DNA of 19,486 nucleotides from positions 1 through 19,486 of the forward strand of contig CACGSI010000019.1 in assembly GCA_902575715.1 (NCBI GenBank), given 5' to 3'. Position numbers and translations under genes: made by a program. The notes under the pieces are model-generated. The model saw nothing but the letters and a program-made list of their open reading frames with translations, did no database searches and was not told where the DNA came from. This DNA is from an uncultured SAR324 cluster bacterium. GTDB taxonomy: Bacteria; SAR324; NAC60-12. Below are positions 9,270 to 16,136 of this stretch, piece by piece (within the stretch, counting starts at the first letter, position 1; each line of letters opens with the position of its first letter).

Positions 9270-10499
9270 TTATACAACTTGTTCAAAAAAATATTTCCAG
9301 AATTTATATAATTTAAATGTCCCAAATATACCAAATTTAACCTGGTCTTCATCAAATGCTCTTACTGAATCTGCAGAAACTTGCCATCCATTTAGCAATA
9401 ATGGTACAGGGTCCTCTACATGTAACCCATTAATACTTGATGTTGAGTGGTCTGCAGTTATTGCTAGTTTAAATTTTGAATTAAAGTTTTCAAGAAATTT
9501 TCCTAATTCTGAATCTATTTTCTCGAGGAATATTTTTTTATTTTTAGGATCTTTATTATGGGCGGCTATATCACAACCTTTGATATGTAAAATAACTAAT
9601 TCTTGATTATTCAAAAATTTTTTTGCTAATTGAAATTTTTCATTTAGATTAGTATCCAAATTTGCAGTCATATTTGAGGTCTTACAAATCTTTAAGCCTA
9701 TCATTTTAGATATTCCTGAAATTGTATCATCTCCAGTAATAAAAATACCTTTAAGAATAGATCCAGATGGATCTTTCAATTTTGGGAAATTATCTATTGT
9801 CCCAGGTTCTCTACTCAAAATTATATTTGCTGGCAGTAAATTTTTAGATTGTCTATATAGATTTATTGGATGGTTTTTTAAAATATTTATAGCTTTTAAT
9901 TCAAATAGATTCAAAATTTTTGCTGTGTATAAGCTTTTTTTGTCGGATGTTTTGAAAGGTTTAGGAATAATGGGTTTGATTTTAGTATTAAATGTTTTAA
10001 ATGGGTCACTGCCACTTAATTGGTCCGAAATGCCCTTCCCACGAAGAACAATAGATACTCTATGTTCTGTAGCTGGACTAACTAAAAATTCAACATTATC
10101 AATTTTTAAACCATTAAGACTTGAACAAAGTTTTTGTGTTCCTTCTCGAATTCTTCCTGCTCTGCGGTCAATAATGAATCCTTTAGAATCAATAGTGCCC
10201 CAGTTTCCCCTAAAAGCAATATCTCCAGGTATTATTCCTGAATTACAGCCTATAGATTCCACTACTCCTCTTGATATTGAATTATTTTTCGGATTGAAAC
10301 CAAGTATTGACAAAGTGCCCGAAACAGTTGAAGCAATCTCACCAGGACCTATAGGATGAGCGGAACCACATTGTCCTTCTTGAGCTAGTTTATCTAATAC
10401 TGGCAAATTTGCAGCCTGTAAGGGTGTTTTGTTATCTAGTTCTCTTGTGGGCCGGTCTCCCATACCGTCAATTATCAAAATAAGTCTAGGAAATTTCAT
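9270..10499 (-). CDS. apgM: Archaeal-type cofactor-independent phosphoglycerate mutase (ApgM family)
   Basis: Alkaline-phosphatase-superfamily enzyme that interconverts 3- and 2-phosphoglycerate; the family (COG3635) has also been annotated as a proposed homoserine kinase. The 409-residue length fits. Metal and substrate residues are visible: D11 in IIDGMGDRP, DRRAGRI (111-117), TEHR (144-147), the KGCDIAAH motif with D310 and H314, TADHST with D350 and H351, and H360 before EDPVP. The nucleophile loop is unusual: where archaeal relatives have GSDTAHLS, this protein reads ASTVSGTLS (56-64), putting Thr58 at the usual Ser position unless the loop has shifted by one. It starts 12 bases after the 2-phosphoglycerate kinase gene, which would act on its product, and 25 bases precede the carboxylase gene. 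Family call firm; activity inferred. Confidence 0.92.
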   Translation of the reverse strand: MKFPRLILIIDGMGDRPTRELDNKTPLQAANLPVLDKLAQEGQCGSAHPIGPGEIASTVSGTLSILGFNPKNNSISRGVVESIGCNSGIIPGDIAFRGNWGTIDSKGFIIDRRAGRIREGTQKLCSSLNGLKIDNVEFLVSPATEHRVSIVLRGKGISDQLSGSDPFKTFNTKIKPIIPKPFKTSDKKSLYTAKILNLFELKAINILKNHPINLYRQSKNLLPANIILSREPGTIDNFPKLKDPSGSILKGIFITGDDTISGISKMIGLKICKTSNMTANLDTNLNEKFQLAKKFLNNQELVILHIKGCDIAAHNKDPKNKKIFLEKIDSELGKFLENFNSKFKLAITADHSTSSINGLHVEDPVPLLLNGWQVSADSVRAFDEDQVKFGIFGTFKLYKFWKYFFEQVV

Positions 10500-10511
10500 C
10501 AGGGGAAAAAA

Positions 10512-11678
10512 TCAGGATTTAGATTTTTGAGTTGATTTTACATGCTCTTGAAGTGTATTGAGGATTAATTGCATTAAAGTATTTGTTGCTTGGTCAAAGT
10601 CCTCATTATCTACAATTTCAATCTTATTTTCTATGCTCTGAAAATTAAAATATTCATGTATAATTCTAATATTTTCAAAGCTTCTTAGGTAAGCTTCTTT
10701 TTTTCTTAATCTATTTCCTTTTTCTCTTTCAAGAAATCTATTTTTGTGTTGTTTTTCATTCATGAGAGAAAGAGTAATTGGAATGTGGTAAGCTTGTCTT
10801 GATCCAGATTTGATTGCATTTTCCATGTTTGGCAATAAGTGTATTCCCTCAATAATCATACTTGTTCTTTCTTTTATTGCACGATCAACTACTGCTTTTA
10901 CTCCGACACTAACCTGTTGTGCTTGTATACAAAATCCACTAATTAATCTATCGCTTTTATCAAGTGTTTTTGGCATCTCTATGCCGGCTTTACTGGAAGA
11001 ATTATGAAGAGATGGGAGTAGGTCTCGGTTAAAAACCAACCTCATAATTTCTCTGATTGTGTCTGTCCCAATAATTTTATTTATACCAAGTCTTCCTGCT
11101 AAAAATGTAGACATTACTGATTTGCCAGTACCTGACGCTCCTCCAAGGTATATAATTAATGGTCTATCCAATTCATCTATACGACTTGCCAATTTATATA
11201 AACTAGCAGTGTGTGCATTATATTTTTTTTTAATAATTTTAAATACTTCCTCGAATAAATTATTTTTACTGATTTTGAAAGTATTGTTTTTTATTAATTT
11301 TGATTCCAAATCAAATGCAATTCTAAATGCTTCTTCAGGTTTTAATCCTGCGGCTGTTATTGATTGGGTTAGTAATCCTTTAGAAAATGGAGCAATTGCT
11401 TTTCTTCGGAAAACTATGATTTGTTTAACAGAATGGAATAAATCCCGATTAAGCCCTTTTAGGATAGATTCTCCGTAACGAGAAACAATTAGTTCGTCTA
11501 CTGACTTCATTAAAGATTCAGAAGTTACTTCCGATTGCTCATGAAAAAAAGATTTAGCATCCTCTGCGATTTGATATGCCTGATCGAAAGATAATCCTCT
11601 TTGAATAAGCTTATGAGCAAGCATTCCTCTCATAAATGGATGTTTTGAATTGTCTTCTAAAATAACTTCCAGTTTCAT
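10512..11678 (-). CDS. 2-phosphoglycerate kinase-like protein with two ATP-cone-like repeats
   Basis: The C-terminal half matches the COG2074 2-phosphoglycerate kinase family, which in methanogens phosphorylates 2-phosphoglycerate to 2,3-bisphosphoglycerate on the way to cyclic 2,3-diphosphoglycerate. The P-loop is GGASGTGKS (179-187), followed by GTDTIREIMR (204-213) and IIEGIHLLP (275-283). The N-terminal half contains two related segments of ATP-cone type: PFMRGMLAHKLIQRGL (14-29) and PFSKGLLTQSITAAGL (97-112), each followed by an EAF/QAY-type helix. Archaeal members as I know them carry one such segment, so the first looks like a duplication. ATG at 11676-11678 lacks a clear Shine-Dalgarno and lies 12 bases after the moaE stop. 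The phosphoglycerate mutase follows at 12 bases. The substrate is inferred from family and neighbour; another small phosphoacceptor is possible. Confidence 0.88.
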   Translation of the reverse strand: MKLEVILEDNSKHPFMRGMLAHKLIQRGLSFDQAYQIAEDAKSFFHEQSEVTSESLMKSVDELIVSRYGESILKGLNRDLFHSVKQIIVFRRKAIAPFSKGLLTQSITAAGLKPEEAFRIAFDLESKLIKNNTFKISKNNLFEEVFKIIKKKYNAHTASLYKLASRIDELDRPLIIYLGGASGTGKSVMSTFLAGRLGINKIIGTDTIREIMRLVFNRDLLPSLHNSSSKAGIEMPKTLDKSDRLISGFCIQAQQVSVGVKAVVDRAIKERTSMIIEGIHLLPNMENAIKSGSRQAYHIPITLSLMNEKQHKNRFLEREKGNRLRKKEAYLRSFENIRIIHEYFNFQSIENKIEIVDNEDFDQATNTLMQLILNTLQEHVKSTQKSKS

Positions 11679-11690
11679 AAAACTACTTTT

Positions 11691-12155
11691 TTAACTTACA
11701 GATGGGGGAGACTTAAAACTTGCTTTAATAACACTTTTTGCTTCACAGCCTTTACTCCATTTTGAGGCCCCATTCGAGAAATATTCTTTTTTCCAAATTG
11801 GGACAGAATGTTTTATCGTATCAATAATATATTTGCTAGATTCGTATGCATCAACTCGGTGAGAAGTAGCAACAGCAATGGCTATTGAGCTATCCTTTAT
11901 AGATAGTTTCCCCAATCTATGAATAACTTCTACCATATGAAGTTGCCACTTTTTTTTAGCTGAATTTATAACATTTTTTATTTGTTTTATGGCCATACTT
12001 TCATGCGCTTCATATTCCAAAAAAAGAACTTTCTGCTTTTCACTGTGGTTTCGTACATCTCCACAAAAAATTAACACAGCACCAGCTTTTTCATGTTGAA
12101 CACGACGGCGCAAACCTTCCAAGTCAATCTCATTTCTAACTATAGAACACTCCAT
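11691..12155 (-). CDS. moaE: Molybdopterin synthase catalytic subunit
   Basis: MoaE inserts two sulfurs, delivered by thiocarboxylated MoaD, into cyclic pyranopterin monophosphate to make molybdopterin. Family marks are FCGDVRNH (30-37), LEYEAHESMA (47-56), VIHRLGKL (77-84), TSHRVDAYE (97-105) and VPIWKKE (118-124), whose lysines include the position of the catalytic lysine. I chose ATG 12153-12155 (154 residues): it has AGGA five bases upstream, whereas a TTG six codons earlier (12173) has no ribosome site. The C-terminus is short and ends in a Pro/Ser tail. No moaD, moaA, moaC or mogA is nearby, so the partner must be encoded elsewhere. It heads the six-gene minus-strand cluster. Confidence 0.95.
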   Translation of the reverse strand: MECSIVRNEIDLEGLRRRVQHEKAGAVLIFCGDVRNHSEKQKVLFLEYEAHESMAIKQIKNVINSAKKKWQLHMVEVIHRLGKLSIKDSSIAIAVATSHRVDAYESSKYIIDTIKHSVPIWKKEYFSNGASKWSKGCEAKSVIKASFKSPPSVS

Positions 12156-12238
12156 AATTTTCCTGATTTTCAAAAAATTTGTCTAAAAAAAATTAATTCA
12201 TTAATTATTAATTATAGACTTTAAATTTTAACTAAATT
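12156..12238 (-). promoter_or_regulatory. AT-rich spacer with candidate -10 element upstream of moaE
   Basis: This 83-base gap is the largest break in the minus-strand run between gcvH and the SRAP gene. It contains a TATAAT on the minus strand (12211-12216), about 56 bases before the moaE ATG, and repeated ATTAATT-like units at 12192-12216. No good -35 hexamer sits at 16-18 bases. It may mark a separate promoter for the moaE cluster. No hairpin with a T-run is visible to end sulfatase transcription. Confidence 0.3.
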
Positions 12239-13819
12239 TTAAAAAACCCTTGGTCCTTTCCAATGAATTAGTCTCCCGGATTCCATATTCATATTAACAA
12301 GAGTACGATCTCGATGCAACATAGACCAAGAAAGCATCTTTTGTGCATATTCTAAAACATAATTCTTAAAATTTTTTTCATTAACTCTATTTTCAAATTC
12401 GTAGGGATCTTCGAACAAATCAAAAAAAAGTGGTGGCAGAGCTGTCATATGAACATATTTGAATCTTTTGTCTCGAATGACTGTTAGAGAACATTGATCT
12501 GGTGATAATCCGAATTTTTTTTGAATAACGGGTTGCAGTGACCCAATCTCTCGGAAATCATATTCCCAATGAACCTCAGTACGCCAATTATTTGGAGTTT
12601 TTCCTTTGATGAGAGAGCACAGTGATCGTCCATCACATTCTTCAGGTATTTTAGCACTCAACCAATCAAGAATTGTAGGCATTATATCTACCGATTCAGT
12701 AAATAAGTCTACGCATTGTCCATTATTTTTTTTGTCATTATTATTTTTTCGATTTTCAGGATCTCGAATTATTAATGGTATTGCATAAGACTGGTCAAAA
12801 TATCCCAGCTTTCCAAATAAAAAATGATCTCCAAGATTTTCTCCATGATCACTAGTGAAAATAATTAGTGTGGATTCATACTGCTTTGTTTCTTTTAAAT
12901 AATTTATTATTCTTCCTATATGAAAATCTACTTCTGTCATTAAGCCTAAATAGGTTGCTATTGCTTGAGATACATCTATATCACTTGCCTGTGAAGCTGG
13001 TAATTTTTCATTATTTGGAAAAAATCCTTTGCGGGGGATTGTTTCAAGTAGCATCTTTAAAAGCGGATGTTGTCTACTCTCTAACTCAATAGTTTTTTTT
13101 CTAACAGGTTTTTTTAATATATTTGGATCATACATTAAATTGTATGGTTCAGGTGCAATCCATGGAGGATGTGGTCTCAAATATGAAAGGTGAACAAACC
13201 AATTTTCATTTTCCCTAACTTTCATCCATTTAAGGAGCTCATTTGTTAAAAAAGCTACACTACTATCCTGTTTTGAATATATTGGGGGTGAGAAGTTGAC
13301 ACCGCGTTTTTTAGATCTTGGATAATTACTCTTTGGTTTGAAAATATTTTTCTCATTTAAAGGCTTTTTGTATCCTTTATCAATTAAATCAGCAATCCAT
13401 GGGCGTTGGTTATCAGTAAGAGTAATTCCGCTGCTTATCCCAGGGATCATTCCCTCATAAGTCCTCAAAAATGGATCTTTTTCATGAAACCCCCGTGGAT
13501 CAGCTGAAGTGTCTGTGTAACCGAATAAAGTTGGGTCATAACCCAACTTTCTAACTTCTTTAGCTATATTCGTAAATCTTCTATCAAGTGGAGTTCCGTT
13601 ATTAACTGAACGATGATTCATTGCATATAAACCAGTAAATAAAGATGCACGTGAAGGACCGCAGGGAACAGTTTGCGCAAAGTGCTTTTTAAAAAGGACA
13701 CCTTCGCTTGCAAGCTCATTTAGATTTGGAGTTTTTAAAAATGGATGCCCCAAGCATTCTAGAAAATCGCCTCTCCACTGATCCGCCGTAATGAACAAAA
13801 CATTTTTCTTTTTTTTCAT
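12239..13819 (-). CDS. Type I sulfatase-fold phosphonate monoester hydrolase / phosphodiesterase-like enzyme
   Basis: A 526-residue alkaline-phosphatase-superfamily hydrolase with the formylglycine motif C53-G-P-S-R (VPCGPSRASLFTG, 51-63). Metal ligands are D13-Q14 in TADQWRGD and D324-H325 in TSDHGENLGDH, with K337 in GKLGY and H217 in RPHPPW. The Asp-Gln metal pair, the GLYAMNHRSV and GTPLDRRF segments and the C-terminal LPPLFFDL...SW...HRDRTL pattern match the phosphonate monoester hydrolase branch (Rhizobium/Burkholderia PMH) better than classic arylsulfatases. Those enzymes are promiscuous on phosphodiesters, phosphonate monoesters and sulfate esters. There is no signal peptide, so it acts in the cytoplasm. 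It needs formylglycine maturation, and no maturase gene is in view. The gene lies 29 bases after gcvH and is probably co-transcribed. The natural substrate is unknown. Confidence 0.93.
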   Translation of the reverse strand: MKKKKNVLFITADQWRGDFLECLGHPFLKTPNLNELASEGVLFKKHFAQTVPCGPSRASLFTGLYAMNHRSVNNGTPLDRRFTNIAKEVRKLGYDPTLFGYTDTSADPRGFHEKDPFLRTYEGMIPGISSGITLTDNQRPWIADLIDKGYKKPLNEKNIFKPKSNYPRSKKRGVNFSPPIYSKQDSSVAFLTNELLKWMKVRENENWFVHLSYLRPHPPWIAPEPYNLMYDPNILKKPVRKKTIELESRQHPLLKMLLETIPRKGFFPNNEKLPASQASDIDVSQAIATYLGLMTEVDFHIGRIINYLKETKQYESTLIIFTSDHGENLGDHFLFGKLGYFDQSYAIPLIIRDPENRKNNNDKKNNGQCVDLFTESVDIMPTILDWLSAKIPEECDGRSLCSLIKGKTPNNWRTEVHWEYDFREIGSLQPVIQKKFGLSPDQCSLTVIRDKRFKYVHMTALPPLFFDLFEDPYEFENRVNEKNFKNYVLEYAQKMLSWSMLHRDRTLVNMNMESGRLIHWKGPRVF

Positions 13820-13848
13820 AAAATTTGGATATTTAATTTAAAAAAATT

Positions 13849-14241
13849 TTATGCGTCCTCATCTAGTAAAAATTCTTCGTAATCTTCTGGAGAAAATAAT
13901 TCTGCCGATTCATCTGGATTTGATAGTTCAATACGAATCATCCAACCATCATCATAACACTCTTCGTTAATCAATTCGGGAGAATCTTTCAATTCGGTAT
14001 TTACTGCTATAATTTTTCCGCTCAATGGCATAAAAAGTGAGTTTACAGCTTTTACTGATTCAATTGAACCAAATTCATCTCCGGCTTCAATTTCGTCCTC
14101 AACGTCTGGGAGGTCAACAAAAACTATGTCACCTAATTCTTTTTGAGCGTGATCAGTTATACCTATCTCAGCCACATTACCTTCAATTCTAGACCATTCA
14201 TGATCTCTTGTATATAGAATGTCTTTTGGGAGTTTACTCAT
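13849..14241 (-). CDS. gcvH: Glycine cleavage system H protein
   Basis: Lipoylated shuttle that carries the aminomethyl group of glycine between the P, T and L proteins; in some bacteria it also serves as a lipoyl donor for other complexes. The 130-residue length is normal. The lipoylation site is K64 in IESVKAVNS (60-68), and the fold markers YTRDHEW (10-16), GITDHAQKELGDIVFVDLP (27-45), PLSGKI (72-77) and DDGWMIRIE (97-105) are present. ATG 14239-14241 follows AAGGA closely. No gcvT or gcvP is adjacent; the next gene is a hydrolase of unrelated type. The upstream spacer contains three inverted repeats, but I see no glycine-riboswitch core. Confidence 0.98.
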   Translation of the reverse strand: MSKLPKDILYTRDHEWSRIEGNVAEIGITDHAQKELGDIVFVDLPDVEDEIEAGDEFGSIESVKAVNSLFMPLSGKIIAVNTELKDSPELINEECYDDGWMIRIELSNPDESAELFSPEDYEEFLLDEDA

Positions 14242-14276
14242 AATTCCTTTTAAATTTTATTAATTATTGAGGATTT

Positions 14277-14294
14277 ACAAGGTAAGAACCTTGT
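14277..14294 (-). repeat. 7-bp hairpin/dyad in gcvH leader
   Basis: ACAAGGT-AAGA-ACCTTGT is a perfect inverted repeat with a four-base loop, 36 bases upstream of the gcvH start. It could be an RNA hairpin in the gcvH leader or an operator dyad. It is not followed by a T-run in the gcvH direction (AAATCCTC follows), so it is not a terminator. Confidence 0.45.
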
Positions 14295-14299
14295 TTAAC

Positions 14300-14332
14300 A
14301 AATTATTTTTGCCAACGGGCCAATAATAATTT
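14300..14332 (-). repeat. Compound hairpin in gcvH leader
   Basis: An 8-bp outer stem (AAATTATT with AATAATTT) encloses an A-A mismatch and an inner stem TTG/CAA and CC/GG with a bulged G and a CGTT loop. The inner GC-rich core stands out in this AT-rich spacer. Its role is unknown; it is either an RNA structure at the start of the gcvH transcript or a protein-binding site. Confidence 0.4.
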
Positions 14333-14338
14333 AACTAT

Positions 14339-14370
14339 AGAAACATATAAGTCCAGTAAAAAATGTTTCT
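14339..14370. repeat. AGAAACAT...ATGTTTCT inverted repeat beside the degP -10
   Basis: Perfect 8-bp arms (14339-14346 and 14363-14370) are separated by 16 bases, and the right arm ends two bases before the TATAAT at 14372. The spacing of about 24 bases between arm centres (two helical turns) fits a dimeric regulator binding over the -35 region of degP. That reading is inference. Confidence 0.4.
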
Positions 14371-14486
14371 TTATAATAGGTTTCTAATTTTTTTTAAAAA
14401 ATCAATGGAAGATCCTTATAAAGCAAGATATGATGTTATAAATATTTTAAAATTTTAAAAATTCAACCTTTGAAAGGAAATTTAAA

Positions 14487-15962
14487 ATGCAAAGATTTTT
14501 TTGCTTGACCATATTTTTATTTTTTAATTTTGTATTTTTCAATATACCAGTATTTTCTGAAAATGATAATGAATTAGAGGCAATGTTAAGGGAGTCACGG
14601 ACTAGAGCTATTCTCGTGAAAAACGTACAAAAGGCTGTTGTTCATATTAAGGTAGAGAAAATAATGGATACCAGTGGCTCTCAATATTTAAACAATCCTT
14701 TGGATCTATATAATGATGAATTTTTTAGGCGATTTTTTCCTGATTTAAGGCCTCCGAGAAATCAGAAACCAAAAAGGAATCAAAACCCAAAAAGACAATT
14801 TCGTCAAGAGGGGATGGGTTCAGGTTCTATCGTAGATAGAGAAGGTTATATTCTTACAAATCATCATGTAGTTGGAGAGGCAGATCGAATTTTAGTTGTT
14901 CTATTTGACGGAACTGAAAAAGAAGCAAAACTGGTAGGTACTGATCCTGAGTCAGATATTGCTGTTGTTAAGATAAAGGGGAATGATCTTTCGGTGCTAC
15001 CAATGGGGAATTCAGATGATATTCTCGTGGGAGAAGATGTAATTGCAGTTGGGAACCCTTTCGGTTTAATCCAAACAGTTACTTACGGTATCGTGAGTGC
15101 TAAAGGACGCTCAAATGTTGGAATTAATGAATATGAAAATTTTATTCAAACTGATGCAGCTATAAATCCAGGCAATAGTGGAGGACCATTGGTGAGTCTT
15201 CGAGGAGAAATTGTTGGTGTTAATAGTGCTATTTTTTCCAGAAGTGGAGGTTATCAGGGGATTGGTTTTGCTGTTCCAATAAATATGGCTAGAAAAATTA
15301 TGTTAGATTTGATCGAAAAAGGAGCTGTATCGAGAGGTTGGCTTGGAGTTGGTATTCAGGACGTTAGTAAAGATTTAGCAAAGGCATTTAAGCTAGAAAA
15401 TACTAAAGGTAGCTTAATAACTGGTGTTATGGAAGACACCCCGGCCCAAAAAGCAGGAATTAGAAAGGGAGACGTTGTAATCAAAATAAATGAAAAATTG
15501 ATTCTAGATAGTAACCATTTAAGAAATGAGATTGCAAATGCAGGCGCTTTTGAAAAGGTTGAAATGGAAATTATTAGAGACGGAGAATCAATAGTGATCA
15601 AACTTGAACTTGGAGAAAGACCCAAAAAACTTAGCCAAGTAAAAATTATGCCAAAGTCAGATAAAAAGAAGGATCAATTTGAGCTTTTGGGTATGACAGT
15701 AGAGGAAATAAATAAGGAAAACTCTAGAAAATTCGATACTGATTTAAAAAGTGGTCTTATTATTGTGGAAGTTGATCAGTTAAGTCCTGCAGCTAAAACA
15801 GGGATTTTGCCTGGTATGGTAATACAAGAAGTAGAAAGGCAAGTTGTTGGCAATATCAAAAGTTTCAGTAAGATTGTCAATGATATAGATCTTGATCAAG
15901 GAATTCTTATTTTGGTTTCAAACAAGAATGGGTCCAGATACATTTTTCTTCAATCTGATTAA
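14487..15962 (+). CDS. degP: DegP/HtrA-family periplasmic serine endoprotease with two PDZ domains
   Basis: Periplasmic protease and chaperone for misfolded envelope proteins. The first 24 residues form a signal peptide: a short basic start, a Phe/Leu-rich hydrophobic core, then PVFSEN with likely cleavage near Ser24. The trypsin-like domain has the triad H127 in TNHHVVG, D157 in SDIAVVKI and S231 in NPGNSGGP. PDZ1 spans about 284-378 (GWLGVGIQ to LELGERP) and PDZ2 about 398-490, 491 residues in all, a DegQ/MucD-like size. A basic Pro/Asn/Gln/Lys stretch at 88-107 with a repeated N-Q-K/N-P-K pattern fills the LA-loop region before the GMGSG strand. AGGA lies 8 bases before the ATG. It is divergent from gcvH and likely a stand-alone transcript. 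DegQ or MucD are equally valid names. Confidence 0.95.
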   Translation: MQRFFCLTIFLFFNFVFFNIPVFSENDNELEAMLRESRTRAILVKNVQKAVVHIKVEKIMDTSGSQYLNNPLDLYNDEFFRRFFPDLRPPRNQKPKRNQNPKRQFRQEGMGSGSIVDREGYILTNHHVVGEADRILVVLFDGTEKEAKLVGTDPESDIAVVKIKGNDLSVLPMGNSDDILVGEDVIAVGNPFGLIQTVTYGIVSAKGRSNVGINEYENFIQTDAAINPGNSGGPLVSLRGEIVGVNSAIFSRSGGYQGIGFAVPINMARKIMLDLIEKGAVSRGWLGVGIQDVSKDLAKAFKLENTKGSLITGVMEDTPAQKAGIRKGDVVIKINEKLILDSNHLRNEIANAGAFEKVEMEIIRDGESIVIKLELGERPKKLSQVKIMPKSDKKKDQFELLGMTVEEINKENSRKFDTDLKSGLIIVEVDQLSPAAKTGILPGMVIQEVERQVVGNIKSFSKIVNDIDLDQGILILVSNKNGSRYIFLQSD

Positions 15963-15976
15963 ATATATTTTTGAAA

Positions 15977-15994
15977 TAATAATTTGCATTATTA
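15977..15994 (+). terminator. Candidate AT-rich terminator after degP
   Basis: TAATAAT-TTGC-ATTATTA is a perfect 7-bp stem with a four-base loop, 14 bases after the degP stop, followed by AAACATTTTTAGTTTT. The stem has no G-C pair and the T-run is interrupted and offset, so it would be weak. It is the only hairpin with a nearby T-rich tract in this spacer. Confidence 0.3.
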
Positions 15995-16059
15995 AACATT
16001 TTTAGTTTTGCTAATAATTGACTGAATTTAGAATTTGTTGATTGGATATTTTCAAGTAA

Positions 16060-16087
16060 TTGATTAAATTATTTGTATTTATAGAAT
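16060..16087 (+). promoter_or_regulatory. Candidate promoter for hemD
   Basis: TTGATT (16060-16065), a 16-base spacer and TAGAAT (16082-16087) would start transcription near 16094, about 43 bases before the hemD ATG. It matches four of six and five of six consensus positions. The AT-rich background makes chance matches common. Confidence 0.3.
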
Positions 16088-16136
16088 TATCTGTATTTGG
16101 TATTATTTTTTAGTTAAGTAAAACTCTCATTTAGGA

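Larger units (their letters stand above)
14242..14486. promoter_or_regulatory. Divergent gcvH/degP regulatory region with three inverted repeats
   Basis: This 245-base spacer separates divergent gcvH and degP. It contains three perfect or near-perfect inverted repeats: 14277-14294 (7-bp stem, 4-base loop), 14300-14332 (8-bp outer stem with an inner GC-containing stem) and 14339-14370 (8-bp arms, 16-base loop). A TATAAT at 14372-14377 on the plus strand may be the degP -10, with no good -35. A minus-strand TATAGT (14334-14339) could serve gcvH. degP has a good ribosome site, AGGA 8 bases before its ATG. Confidence 0.5.

Noticed and set aside
9925..10359. 144-codon open frame on the plus strand
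   Set aside because: It lies wholly inside the phosphoglycerate mutase gene on the other strand, which has all family motifs. The plus-strand translation resembles no protein I know.
11059..11478. 139-codon open frame on the plus strand
   Set aside because: Antisense to the 2-phosphoglycerate kinase homologue, whose P-loop and ATP-cone repeats prove the minus-strand frame.
11691..12173. MoaE start at TTG 12173
   Set aside because: The ATG at 12155 has AGGA at good spacing and gives a normal family N-terminus; the TTG has no ribosome site.
12192..12216. Tandem ATTAATT units as an iteron array
   Set aside because: Only about three imperfect copies in a very AT-rich spacer with no replication gene nearby; chance is sufficient.
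14405..14458. 17-codon small frame (ATG to TAA) upstream of degP
   Set aside because: No ribosome binding site precedes it and its composition does not differ from the AT-rich spacer; a leader peptide cannot be supported.
14242..14486. Glycine riboswitch upstream of gcvH
   Set aside because: I looked for paired glycine-aptamer-like G-rich segments and found none; the hairpins present do not resemble it.
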